Assembly (NCBI RefSeq): GCF_042654065.1
Contig: NZ_JBHSFP010000011.1
Coordinates: forward strand, 1 to 64,000
Reading direction: 5' to 3'
Source of the DNA: Sphaerisporangium dianthi
GTDB taxonomy: Bacteria; Actinomycetota; Actinomycetes; Streptosporangiales; Streptosporangiaceae
Length of the DNA stretch: 64,000 nt
In this document: piece by piece, positions 52,024 through 60,870 of the stretch
Numbering within the stretch: position 1 is the first letter of the stretch
How the letters are laid out: every line of letters starts with the position of its first letter
Made by a program: the position numbers and the translations under genes
Notes under the pieces: generated by a model
What the model was told of the DNA's origin: nothing
Seen by the model: the letters and a program-made list of their open reading frames with translations, nothing else
Databases searched by the model: none

Positions 52024-53238
52024 ATGGAGGTCGGCGAAGTGGGGCGGGCGCGTGCCATACAGGTGCAGGGGATGCTCGCGGTGCTGCGGCACGTCCACGC
52101 CCATCCCGAGACGACCCGCGCCCAGCTCGCCCGCGACCTCGGCCTCAGCCGCAGCTCGGCGACCGAGATCGTCGCACGCCTGCACGCGCTGCGCCTGGTG
52201 GAGGAGGGCGACGCCGAGCCGACCGGCGCCCGCGGTCGCCCGACGCGCGTGGTGCACCGCCACGAGCTCGGGCCGGTGGTGGCGGTGGTGGACATCTCGC
52301 ACGAGTCCTGGCGCCTGGCGGTCGCCCATCTCGGCGGCGGGCTGCGCCTCCTGCGCCGTGAACCCCACGGCCGGCCGCCGTCCCCCGATCAGGTCCTGGC
52401 CCAGGTCGCCACGGCACTCGGCGAGGTCCGCGAGCAGTACGGCGGAAGGCTGCGGGCGATCGGGATCTCCGTGCCGGGCACGATCAGCGACGGGCGGCTG
52501 GTGGCGGCCGCCACTCTCGGCTGGCGCGACGTCGACATGGCCCGGCGCCTGGCGCTCACCGCGCCGCCGCCCGTCGTGGTCGGCAACGACGCCACCATGG
52601 CCGGCGTCGCCGAGGCGCGCCGGGGGGCCGCGGCCGGCGCCGGCGTGACGCTCTCCCTGACCGTCGAGGTGGGCATCGGAGGGGTGCTGCTCGAACACGG
52701 ACGCGCGACCACGGGCGCCACCGGCGCAGGCGGCGAGTTCGGGCACATGCCGTTCGGGGATCCCGCCCTCGAATGCCCGTGCGGGGCGCGCGGATGCTGG
52801 GACGTCGAGGTGGACGGGCGGGCCCTCGCCCGGCTCATGGGCGACCCGCCGCCGGCCGCCCCGCGCAGCGCCGCCGAAGCCGTCCTGCGGCGGGCCCGCG
52901 ACGGCGACGCCGCCGCCCGCTCCGCGGCCGACCAGGTCGCCCGCAACCTCGGCCGAGGGGTCGCGGGCCTGGTCAACGCGCTGGACCCACACGTCGTGAC
53001 GCTCTCCGGGCTGGCGGTGGCGATCATGGACGTCGCCGGGCCCTCGGTCCGCGCCGCCTACGAGAGCGGCCTGATGGCCTTCCGCCGCCCCGCCCCTCCC
53101 CCGCTGCTCCGTGCCCGGTTCCACGAGGACGGCAGCCTGCGCGGCGCGGCCGAGCTGGCCTTCGACGCCGTGCTCTGCGAGGCCGGTCTGCAGGAATGGC
53201 GACGAGCGACACGCCCCGCCACGGCGGGTCCCGCATGA
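52024..53238 (+). CDS. ROK family transcriptional regulator
   Basis: The 404-residue protein has a winged helix at about 25-70 (TTRAQLARDLGLSRSSATEI) and a ROK sugar-kinase-like domain. The ROK zinc motif is CPCGARGCWDVEVDG (usually CxCGxxGCxE; here W-D). VGNDATMAGVAEARR is the sugar-binding block. ROK regulators respond to sugars or sugar phosphates, so this one probably controls the divergent SemiSWEET-HAD pair. Confidence 0.87.
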   Translation: MEVGEVGRARAIQVQGMLAVLRHVHAHPETTRAQLARDLGLSRSSATEIVARLHALRLVEEGDAEPTGARGRPTRVVHRHELGPVVAVVDISHESWRLAVAHLGGGLRLLRREPHGRPPSPDQVLAQVATALGEVREQYGGRLRAIGISVPGTISDGRLVAAATLGWRDVDMARRLALTAPPPVVVGNDATMAGVAEARRGAAAGAGVTLSLTVEVGIGGVLLEHGRATTGATGAGGEFGHMPFGDPALECPCGARGCWDVEVDGRALARLMGDPPPAAPRSAAEAVLRRARDGDAAARSAADQVARNLGRGVAGLVNALDPHVVTLSGLAVAIMDVAGPSVRAAYESGLMAFRRPAPPPLLRARFHEDGSLRGAAELAFDAVLCEAGLQEWRRATRPATAGPA

Positions 53239-53312
53239 CGGAGAGGCGGGCCCACCGGCTCTGACCTGGCCCGGCCGGGAATGCATCGGGGTCACGGCGT
53301 GTCAAGGTTGGA

Positions 53313-55199
53313 GTGAACGCACCACGGCAAGCGCCGTTCCTCGGAGAGACCACGTGGGCGCGGCGGTTCGAGACGCCCCTGCGCGAGTTTCTGCGCACTG
53401 AGACCGGCAGCGCCGCCGTCCTGCTGGCCGCCACGCTGGCGGCGCTCGCCTGGGCGAACGCCCATCTGCCTTCCTACGAGGCGCTGTGGGGGACGACGCT
53501 GTCGGTGCGTCTCGGCGATCTCGGGATCTCCCAGGACCTTCGGCACTGGGTCAACAACGGGCTGATGACGCTGTTCTTCCTCGTCGTCGGGCTGGAGGCG
53601 CGGCGCGAGTTCGACATGGGCGAGCTGCGCGACCGGCGGCGGCTCCTGCTGCCGGTCGCGGCCGGCCTGGGCGGCATGCTCGTGCCCATCGGCGCCTATC
53701 TGCTCGTCAACGCGGGCGAGCCCTTGGCGCACGGCTGGGGCGCGGCGATGTCGACGGACACGGCGTTCGCCATGGGCATGCTGGCCCTGGTCGCCTCGCG
53801 CTTCCCCGCCCGCGCGCGGACCTACATCCTGACCGTCACCGTCGTCGACGACCTGGTCGCCCTCTGCGTCATAGCGATCTTCTACAGCGAGCACGTCCGG
53901 GTGCCGGCGCTGATGGCGGCGATCGCGATCTTCGCGGTGATGCTGCTGGTCAAGTACGTCATCGGCGTGCGCAAGGGCCTGGTGGTGGCGGTCTTCGGCG
54001 TGGCGGCCTGGGCGGCGCTGCAGGCGTCGGGGGTCGAGCCGGTGGTCATCGGCCTCGCCATGGGGCTGCTCACCTACGCCTCCCCGGCGACGCGCGGCGA
54101 CCTGGAGCGCGCGAGCGACCTGTTCCGGCTGTTCCGCGAGCAGCCGACCGCCGAGCTGGCACGCTCGGCCAGCGCGGGGGTCGCCAAGGCCGTGTCGCCG
54201 AACCACCGGCTCCAGCAGCTGTACCACCCGTGGACCAGCTACGTGATCGTGCCGCTGTTCGCTCTCGCGAACGCCGGCATCCCGATCGACGGCGACTTCG
54301 TCGCGCGGGCGCTCACCTCGCCGATCACGCTGGGGATCATGGCGGCCTACATCCTCGGCAAACCGGTCGGCATCGTCGGGGCGACGTGGCTGGTCACCCG
54401 GCTGAGCCGGGGGCGGGTGCGTCCCCCGGTCGGCTGGGCGGCGGTCACGGGCGGCGGGACGATCGCCGGCATCGGCTTCACCGTCTCACTGCTGATCGCC
54501 ACGCTCGCCTTCAGCGGGCCGCGGCTGGAGGAGGCCAAGTTCGGCATCCTGGCCGCGGCGCTGTGCGCGTCCGCCGTGACCTGGATCATCTCCCTGCTGA
54601 CGTCCCGCCTGCCGTCCAGGGTGCGGGCGCGGGCGCTGCTCGGCACCGCCGAGAGCCTCATCGATCTGGCCTCCCCCGTCGACGACGACCGCGACCACCT
54701 GCGCGGCCCGCGCGACGCGCCGGTGACCGTGGTCGAGTACGGCGACTTCGAGTGCCCCTTCTGCGGTCTCGCCGAGCCGGTCGTGCGCGAACTGCTCGCC
54801 GGGCACGGCGACGTGCGGTACGTCTGGCGTCACCTGCCGCTGCACGACGTCCACCCCTGGGCGCAGCTCGCCGCCGAGGCCAGCGAGGCGGCCGCCTCCC
54901 AGGGGGCTTTCTGGGAGATGCACGACGTGCTCCTCGAGCATCAGGGCGAGCTGCGCCCGCGCCACCTGCTGGGCTACGCCGAGCGCATCGGGCTGGACCT
55001 CGCGCGCTTCCGCCGTGACCTCGAGGGGCACGCCGGCGCCGCGCGCATCGCCGAGGACGTCGACTCGGCCGACCTCAGCGGCGTGTCCGGCACCCCGACG
55101 TTCTTCGTCAACGGGCGGCGGCACCACGGCGCGTACGACATCACGACCCTGAGCGCCGCCGTCCGCGCGGCCCGGGCCCGGACGGCCCTGACATCGTGA
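53313..55199 (+). CDS. nhaA: NhaA Na+/H+ antiporter fused to a thioredoxin/DsbA domain
   Basis: This 628-residue fusion has an NhaA antiporter at about 20-420 with roughly 11-12 membrane segments. It includes the ion-binding Asp pair in VTVVDDLVALCVIAIFY and the pore regions STDTAFAMGML and ALANAGIPIDGDF. From about 460 a DsbA-like domain follows with the redox motif CPFC in YGDFECPFCGLAEPVVRELL and a cis-Pro loop VSGTPTFFVNG. Such fusions are known in actinobacteria; the redox domain probably sits on one face of the membrane and could gate the antiporter. The GTG start has GGTTGGA upstream. Confidence 0.92.
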   Translation: MNAPRQAPFLGETTWARRFETPLREFLRTETGSAAVLLAATLAALAWANAHLPSYEALWGTTLSVRLGDLGISQDLRHWVNNGLMTLFFLVVGLEARREFDMGELRDRRRLLLPVAAGLGGMLVPIGAYLLVNAGEPLAHGWGAAMSTDTAFAMGMLALVASRFPARARTYILTVTVVDDLVALCVIAIFYSEHVRVPALMAAIAIFAVMLLVKYVIGVRKGLVVAVFGVAAWAALQASGVEPVVIGLAMGLLTYASPATRGDLERASDLFRLFREQPTAELARSASAGVAKAVSPNHRLQQLYHPWTSYVIVPLFALANAGIPIDGDFVARALTSPITLGIMAAYILGKPVGIVGATWLVTRLSRGRVRPPVGWAAVTGGGTIAGIGFTVSLLIATLAFSGPRLEEAKFGILAAALCASAVTWIISLLTSRLPSRVRARALLGTAESLIDLASPVDDDRDHLRGPRDAPVTVVEYGDFECPFCGLAEPVVRELLAGHGDVRYVWRHLPLHDVHPWAQLAAEASEAAASQGAFWEMHDVLLEHQGELRPRHLLGYAERIGLDLARFRRDLEGHAGAARIAEDVDSADLSGVSGTPTFFVNGRRHHGAYDITTLSAAVRAARARTALTS

Positions 55200-55237
55200 C
55201 CGGCTCCCGGACGGACCTGACATCGTGACCGGCCCCG
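55180..55237 (+). repeat. 29-bp tandem duplication across the nhaA stop codon
   Basis: Two copies of a 29-bp unit (55180-55208 and 55209-55237) differ at only a few bases, sharing CCTGACATCGTGACCGGC-like sequence. The first copy contains the nhaA stop codon, so the second is a non-coding echo of the gene's end. Confidence 0.8.
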
Positions 55238-55683
55238 GTCACCGCGCCTCCCGTGACCCGCGCCCCGTTCCGGGCCGGGCGAGCCACCGCGCGGGAGAGG
55301 CGCACCAGCGACCGCGCGGGCGATTTGCGCGGAAGTGACAAGCGGCGGGCGCGGCACCTGGCGCTACGTGCGTAGAAACGCGCACGCGCCGCGGATATAA
55401 CCGGTATCCGTCCTTTTCCGCGTCAGCTGCCCGGCCTGGCTCCCCTCCCATGCCCGGCCGCTCGCGGCGGCATCCCTCCGCCGCGAGTCCAATGACGCCA
55501 CCCCTCCGAGGTGACGGGAAGGCGCCGGTTCCGCATCGAGCGGGACCGGCGCCCTCCGTCGCCCGTCCGCGGTCCGAGACCCGGCGGCGCGAGCGCCGAT
55601 CATGACGCCGCCGGGTGAGGCATGCTGAACTTAGCGCTGGGCACCAGAAGTGGTGTCCTCCACTTGAGCGAAGCGGGAATCTT
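55200..55683 (+). other. Intergenic region between nhaA and the type III PKS gene
   Basis: No gene is visible in these 484 bp. It holds the end of the tandem duplication, a terminator-like hairpin at 55521-55553 and, close to the PKS start, a small hairpin AAGTGG/CCACTT (55648-55665). An A+T-rich patch GGATATAACCGGTATCC near 55392-55408 may mark a promoter. Confidence 0.5.
55521..55553 (+). terminator. Hairpin downstream of nhaA
   Basis: GGCGCCGGTTCCG pairs with CGGGACCGGCGCC with one wobble pair around a 7-nt loop. There is no U-run. It is likely a terminator of the antiporter message. Confidence 0.45.
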
Positions 55684-56868
55684 ATGACCCGAATTGCCGC
55701 CGTCCGCGGTGCCCTCCCTGCCAACCGCTACCCCCAAGCAGAGATCACGGACACCTTCGCCCGCATTTGCCTGCCCCCAGGCGCGGACCGGCGGCTGCTC
55801 GACCGGCTGCACGGCTCCGCCCGCGTCGGTCACCGCAACCTCGTCCTGCCCCTCGACCAGTACGCCAAGCTCGACGGGTTCGGGATGGCCAACGAGATCT
55901 TCATCGAGGCGGCCGTCGACCTGGGCGCCGAGGCGGTGGGAGCCGCGCTGGACGCCGCGGGCCTGACCCCGGCGGACGTGGACATGATCATGTTCACGTC
56001 GGTGACCGGCATCGCCGCTCCCTCGGTGGACGCCCGGCTGGCCGGGCGGCTGGGCCTGCGCCCCGACGTCAAACGGCTGCCCATCTTCGGCCTGGGCTGC
56101 GTCGCCGGGGCGGCGGGCATCGCCCGGCTGCACGACTACCTGCGCGGATGGCCTGAGCACGTGGCCGTGCTGCTCTCGGTCGAGCTGTGCTCGCTCACGC
56201 TCCAGCGCGGCGACTCCACACCGGTCAACCTGGTCGCCAGCGGCCTGTTCGGGGACGGCGCCGCCGCCGTGGTCGCCTGCGGCGCCGGCCGTGACGCGCC
56301 CTCCTCTCCCGCCGCGGCGGGCTCCGTCGCGGCCGGCGGCCTCGCCTGGCCCGGCGCCGTCCCGCCCGCCGGCCCCGCCGGCCCCGCCGGACCCGGCGAG
56401 GGCTCCGCCTCCGCCTTCGCCGGAGCCCGTCCCGGGCCCACGGTCGTCGCGACCCGCGGCCACCTGTACCCCGACTCCGAGGGTGTGATGGGGTGGGACG
56501 TCTCCGACAGCGGGTTCCGGGTCGTCCTGGACACCAGCGTCCCCGAGGTGGTGCGCACCTACCTGGCGGACGACGTGCACGGCTTCCTCGCCGACCACGG
56601 TCTCACGACGCGGGACGTGACGGCCTGGGTCTGCCATCCGGGCGGCCCCAAGGTGCTGCACGCCGTCGCCGAGACGCTCGACCTGCCCGACGGCGCCCTC
56701 GACCTGACCTGGCGCTCCCTCGCGGACGTCGGCAACCTGTCTTCCTCCTCGGTGCTGCACGTGCTGCGCGACACCCTCGCCCTGCGCCCGCCGCCACCGG
56801 GCACCCCCGGGCTGATGATCGCGATGGGCCCGGGCTTCTGCTCCGAGCTCGTCCTGCTGCGCTGGTAG
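55684..56868 (+). CDS. Type III polyketide synthase
   Basis: The 394-residue chalcone-synthase-fold enzyme has its catalytic Cys139 in FGLGCVAGAAG, His318 in VCHPGGPKVL and Asn351 in VGNLSSSSVL. It condenses a starter acyl-CoA with malonyl-type extenders. An Ala/Gly/Pro-rich insert at about 201-250 interrupts the region between the two halves and has no counterpart in the basic fold. With the methyltransferase and flavoprotein downstream it matches the srsA-srsB-srsC layout for methylated alkylresorcinols, so phenolic lipids are the likely product. The ATG has no strong ribosome site. Confidence 0.9.
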   Translation: MTRIAAVRGALPANRYPQAEITDTFARICLPPGADRRLLDRLHGSARVGHRNLVLPLDQYAKLDGFGMANEIFIEAAVDLGAEAVGAALDAAGLTPADVDMIMFTSVTGIAAPSVDARLAGRLGLRPDVKRLPIFGLGCVAGAAGIARLHDYLRGWPEHVAVLLSVELCSLTLQRGDSTPVNLVASGLFGDGAAAVVACGAGRDAPSSPAAAGSVAAGGLAWPGAVPPAGPAGPAGPGEGSASAFAGARPGPTVVATRGHLYPDSEGVMGWDVSDSGFRVVLDTSVPEVVRTYLADDVHGFLADHGLTTRDVTAWVCHPGGPKVLHAVAETLDLPDGALDLTWRSLADVGNLSSSSVLHVLRDTLALRPPPPGTPGLMIAMGPGFCSELVLLRW

Positions 56869-56978
56869 GCGGGGTGCGCTCCGCTCTCCCTCCGCCCGCC
56901 GGGCCCGTCCCGCTTTCGCGCGAGTCATCGGCCTTGACACCTCTCGCCGCGGCGGCCGTGCCCGTATCGTTTCCAGGC

Positions 56979-57518
56979 ATGTCGTCCTGGTACCTGCTGC
57001 TGGTCCTGCTCGTCGGCGTGGAGCGGCTCGCCGAACTGGTGGTCGCCCGGCGCAACGCCCGCTGGAGCCTCGCCCGCGGCGGGCGCGTCTTCGGGCGCGG
57101 CCACTATCCCTGGATGGTCGCCCTGCACACCGGCCTGCTCGCCGGCTGCCTGCTGGAGGTCGCCCTGGCGCACCGGCCGTTCGTGCCCGCCCTCGGCTGG
57201 CCGATGCTCGTCCTGGTCCTCGCCGCCCAGGGCCTGCGATGGTGGTGCATCACCGCGCTCGGGCCGCGGTGGAACACCGAGGTCCTCGTCGTGCCGGGGC
57301 TGCCGCTGGTCACCCGGGGGCCCTACAGGCTGCGATGGCTGCGCCACCCCAACTACGTGGCGGTGGCCGTCGAGGGCGCGGCGCTGCCGCTGGTCCACGG
57401 CGCGTGGGTGACGGCCGCGGTCTTCACCGTGCTCAACGCCGCGCTGATGGTCGTGCGCATCCGCACCGAGGAGACCGCGCTGAGCTGGGCGGTCCATCAG
57501 CCGGGTGAGCGGGTGTGA
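56979..57518 (+). CDS. Isoprenylcysteine carboxyl methyltransferase-like membrane methyltransferase (SrsB type)
   Basis: The 179-residue integral membrane protein has the ICMT C-terminal signature VTRGPYRLRWLRHPNYVAVA, which binds S-adenosylmethionine, and four to five hydrophobic segments. In the Streptomyces griseus srs operon the equivalent enzyme O-methylates alkylresorcinols. It lies between the PKS and flavoprotein genes and overlaps the latter by 4 bp. Phenolic-lipid methylation is an inference from synteny. Confidence 0.85.
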   Translation: MSSWYLLLVLLVGVERLAELVVARRNARWSLARGGRVFGRGHYPWMVALHTGLLAGCLLEVALAHRPFVPALGWPMLVLVLAAQGLRWWCITALGPRWNTEVLVVPGLPLVTRGPYRLRWLRHPNYVAVAVEGAALPLVHGAWVTAAVFTVLNAALMVVRIRTEETALSWAVHQPGERV

Positions 57519-58531
57519 TCGACGTCCTGGTCGCGGGGGGCGGGCCCACCGGACTGGCCGCCGCCATCAACGCGGCCCTGGCCGGCATGGAGGTCGTGGT
57601 GGTCGAGCCGCGGCCCACGCCGGTGGACAAGGCGTGCGGCGAGGGCCTGATGCCCGCCGGCGTGGCCGCGCTGCGGGCCCTCGGCGTGGAGGTGACCGGA
57701 CGGCCGCTGCGCGGCATCCGCTACCTCGACGCGCGGCGCCAGGCGGAGGCGCCGTTCCGGCACGGTCCGGGCCTCGGCGTGCGCCGCACCGGCCTGCACG
57801 CCGCGCTGGCCGAACGGGCCGCCGAGGTGGGGGTCAAGATCGTCCGCGGGCGGGTGGAGGGGGTGCGCCAGCACCCCGGCTGGGTCGAGGCGGCCGGGAT
57901 GCGCGCCCGCTGGCTGGTCGCCGCCGACGGCCTGCACTCGCCGCTGCGCCGCGCGCTCGGCCTGGAGCTGCCCCCGGGACGGGCACCGCGCCGGTACGGG
58001 CTGCGCCGCCACTTCAACGTCGCCCCGTGGACGGACTTCGTCGAGGTGCACTGGGCGGCGCGCGGCGAGGCGTACGTGACGCCGGTGGCGGACGACCTGG
58101 TCGGAGTCGCGGTGCTCAGCCGCGAGCGGCGCGGCTACGACGAGCACCTCGCCGAGTTCCCGGCCCTGCTGGACCGCCTGCGGGGCCCGTCGGCGACCTC
58201 GGTGCGCGGCGGGGGCCCGCTGCGGCAGCGCGCCCGCGCCCGCGTGGCCGGGCGGGTGCTTCTGGCCGGGGACGCCGCCGGCTACGTGGACGCGCTCACC
58301 GGCGAGGGCGTCTCGCTGGGCCTGCTGTCCGCGCGCGCCCTGATCGGCTGCCTGCGTGCCGGGCGGCCGGAGGCCTACGAGGGGGCGTGGCGGCGGCTGT
58401 CGCTGCGCCACCGGCTGCTGACGGGCGCGCTGCTGGCCGCCCGGCGGCATCCGCTGCCCGCCGGGCTGATCGTCCCCGCCGCCCACCGCCTGCCCGCCGT
58501 CTTCACCGCCGCCGTCAACGCCCTGGCATGA
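57515..58531 (+). CDS. FAD-dependent oxidoreductase (SrsC-type hydroxylase, geranylgeranyl-reductase-like)
   Basis: The 338-residue flavoprotein has VLVAGGGPTGLAAAINAALA for FAD binding, RWLVAADGLHSPLRRALGLE and the second FAD motif VLLAGDAAGYVDALTGEGVS. It belongs to the aromatic-hydroxylase/geranylgeranyl-reductase group. In srs-type operons such an enzyme hydroxylates the methylated alkylresorcinol toward a quinone. It starts with GTG inside the methyltransferase stop (GTGA), so the two are coupled. Confidence 0.85.
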   Translation: MIDVLVAGGGPTGLAAAINAALAGMEVVVVEPRPTPVDKACGEGLMPAGVAALRALGVEVTGRPLRGIRYLDARRQAEAPFRHGPGLGVRRTGLHAALAERAAEVGVKIVRGRVEGVRQHPGWVEAAGMRARWLVAADGLHSPLRRALGLELPPGRAPRRYGLRRHFNVAPWTDFVEVHWAARGEAYVTPVADDLVGVAVLSRERRGYDEHLAEFPALLDRLRGPSATSVRGGGPLRQRARARVAGRVLLAGDAAGYVDALTGEGVSLGLLSARALIGCLRAGRPEAYEGAWRRLSLRHRLLTGALLAARRHPLPAGLIVPAAHRLPAVFTAAVNALA

Positions 58532-58713
58532 CTCCGCCGTCCCCGGCCCGGGGCTCCGGACGACCCGGTTCCGGACGCCCGGTCCCGGACGGGACCGGAG
58601 CCCAGGACGGCTTCGAGCCCAGGACGGCACCGGTCCGGGCGGTCCGGTGAGACGGGGCGTGGGTCCGGGGCGGCGGGCCGACGGCGAACGGCGGTGGGTC
58701 CCGGGGGGGCGGG

Positions 58714-60390
58714 TCAGCGCGATTCGAAGCGTTCGCGGCGGACGGTGACCTTCTTGCCCTTGATGGTGGTCTGGCGCAGAGAGGCGATCACGTCGTTCAC
58801 CGCGTTGTCGGGCACCTCGACCAGGGAGAAGCGGTCGGCGATCTCGATGGCGCCGATGTCACGGCCGCTGAGACGCGACTCGTTGGCGATCGCCCCGACC
58901 AAGTCCTGCGGCCGGACGCCTCCGGCGCGGCCGGCGCCGATGAAGACGCGGGTCATGCCGGTGGAGGGACCGCGGCCGCGCCGCTCGTCGCGCCCGGCCG
59001 GCTCGCGACGGGCGCGTCCGTCGCGCTCGGGCCGCAGCGGCACCTCCGGGATCTCCTCCTCGTCGGCGGCCGCGCCGCTGGCCTCGTGGGCGAGCTTGAC
59101 CGCGGCCATGGCGATCTCCACCAGGTCGAACTCGTCGGTGAGCGTCTCGACGACGACCCGGAACTGCTCCAGGTCGTCCTCCAGCATGCTCTCCTCCAGG
59201 GCCGAGCGGGTCAGCTCGAGCCTGCGGGCCCGCAGGTCGGCGACCGTCGGGACCTTCTCGACCGTGATGCGGGACTTGGTGACCCGCTCGATGGTCTTGA
59301 GCATGCGGTGCTCGCGCGGCTCGGCGAGCGTGATCGCCACGCCCTCGCGTCCGGCGCGGCCCACCCGGCCGATGCGGTGGACGTAGGACTCGGGGGCGGA
59401 GGGGACGTTGTAGTTGACGACGTGGGTGAGCTGCTCGATGTCCAGGCCGCGGGCGGCGACGTCGGTGGCGACCAGCAGGTCGGCCGTGCCGGCGCGCAGC
59501 CGCGCCATCACGCGGTCGCGCTGTTCCTGGCCCATTCCGCCGTGGAGCGCCTCGGCGCGGTAGCCGCGCCCGTTCATGGTCTCGGTGAGCTGGTCGACCT
59601 CCTCGCGGGTGCGGCAGAACACGATCGCCGCCTCGGGGGCCTCGACGTCCAGCACGCGCCCGAGCGCCGTGGGCTTGTGGGCGCGCGGCACGACGTAGGC
59701 GCTCTGCCGGACGCGCGGGGACTCGCCGGGGGCGGCGGTCTCGCGCTCGATCTGGATGCGCACCGGGTCGGTGAGGTGCTGGCGGGCTATGGAGTTGATG
59801 CGCGGCGGCATCGTGGCCGAGAACAGGACGGTCTGCCGCTCCGCGGGGGTCTCCTGCAGGATCGCCTCGATGTCGTCGGCGAAGCCCATGTCGAGCATCT
59901 CGTCGGCCTCGTCCAGCACGACGATCTGCAGCGCCTCCAGGCGCAGGGTCTTGCGGCCGATGTGGTCGAGCGCGCGGCCGGGGGTCGCCACGACGACGTC
60001 CACGCCGCGCTGGAGCTCGCGCAGCTGGCGTCCGATGGGCTGGCCGCCGTAGATGGGCAGCACGCGGGCGCCGAGGTCGCGGCCGTAGCGGTGCACGGCC
60101 TCGGAGACCTGGACGGCCAGCTCGCGCGTGGGCACCAGGACGAGCGCCAGCGGGTCGCCGCTGCCTCCGCCCGCGGGCATCCGCTGCAGGATCGGCAGGG
60201 CGAAGGCGGCCGTCTTGCCGGTGCCGGTGGCGGCCTGGCCGAGCAGGTCGCGCCCCTCGATCAGCGGCCCGATCGCCTCGCGCTGGATCGGCGTGGGCTC
60301 CTCGTAGCCGAGGCCGGACAGCGCGCGCAACAGCTCAGGGCGCAGTCCGAGGTCGGCGAAGCCTGCCGCTTCTTCGACGCTGGAGGTCAT
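58714..60390 (-). CDS. DEAD-box RNA helicase with DbpA-type RNA-binding domain
   Basis: The 558-residue helicase has all motifs in order: Q motif (GFADLGLRPELLRALSGLGY), ATGTGKT, PTRELA, TPGR, DEAD, SAT, and in the second lobe VFCRTREEV, VATDVAARGLD and HRIGRVGRAG. A charged linker is followed by a C-terminal DbpA/CsdA RNA-binding fold (VFIGAGRAGGVRPQDLVGAI). It remodels RNA, probably during ribosome assembly or cold growth. GAGGAG precedes the ATG. Confidence 0.93.
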   Translation of the reverse strand: MTSSVEEAAGFADLGLRPELLRALSGLGYEEPTPIQREAIGPLIEGRDLLGQAATGTGKTAAFALPILQRMPAGGGSGDPLALVLVPTRELAVQVSEAVHRYGRDLGARVLPIYGGQPIGRQLRELQRGVDVVVATPGRALDHIGRKTLRLEALQIVVLDEADEMLDMGFADDIEAILQETPAERQTVLFSATMPPRINSIARQHLTDPVRIQIERETAAPGESPRVRQSAYVVPRAHKPTALGRVLDVEAPEAAIVFCRTREEVDQLTETMNGRGYRAEALHGGMGQEQRDRVMARLRAGTADLLVATDVAARGLDIEQLTHVVNYNVPSAPESYVHRIGRVGRAGREGVAITLAEPREHRMLKTIERVTKSRITVEKVPTVADLRARRLELTRSALEESMLEDDLEQFRVVVETLTDEFDLVEIAMAAVKLAHEASGAAADEEEIPEVPLRPERDGRARREPAGRDERRGRGPSTGMTRVFIGAGRAGGVRPQDLVGAIANESRLSGRDIGAIEIADRFSLVEVPDNAVNDVIASLRQTTIKGKKVTVRRERFESR

Positions 60391-60870
60391 GATCGGGCTC
60401 CTCGTTCTGACGGTCGCGCGTGTCACGCCGTCGACACCATGGTTCCACTGTCGTGGCACGCTTCCCGCAGGCCGGGGTCCCACACCGGCGCGTTCGTCCA
60501 CCCCTGCGTGCCGCCCCGCGGCGCATCGGGAGCCCGCCCGGCGTTCCGGACAGGCTCCGCGCACTCACGGAAAGGGAAAGTTTACTTCAGCCGCGGACCA
60601 TCGCCCGCAGCGCGCGCGTTTCCGGGCATGATCGGGGCCCTGGGCGCCAGCCGGGCGCCCGTCGGACGCCGTTCACCTGACGCCGCCGGCCGCGGCGTGC
60701 GGCGCGTCCGCCACCGGACCCCCGCGAGAGCGGTCTTCCCGTATCGCGGCCGGCCTGGCCCGTGATCACCGGGCGTCCACTGTTCGGTCGCCGTTCACCT
60801 GGGCTCACCGAACAGGCAGTACTCCACATCTAGCCTGACTCGGCCTCTTATCCCCCAGCTGAGGACAGTC
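60391..60870 (+). other. Intergenic region between helicase and phosphoesterase
   Basis: No gene is visible in these 480 bp between divergent genes. The right end carries a probable PHO box and promoter for the phosphoesterase, and an extra GTTCACCTGAC unit lies at 60671-60681. The left part shows nothing I can name. Confidence 0.55.
60782..60836 (+). promoter_or_regulatory. Probable PHO box and -10 of the phosphoesterase gene
   Basis: Three 11-nt direct units, GTTCGGTCGCC, GTTCACCTGGG and CTCACCGAACA (60782-60814), follow the GTTCAC pattern of PhoP sites in Streptomyces. They are followed by TAGCCT (60831-60836) as a -10, so PhoP bound at the -35 would activate. Confidence 0.6.
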
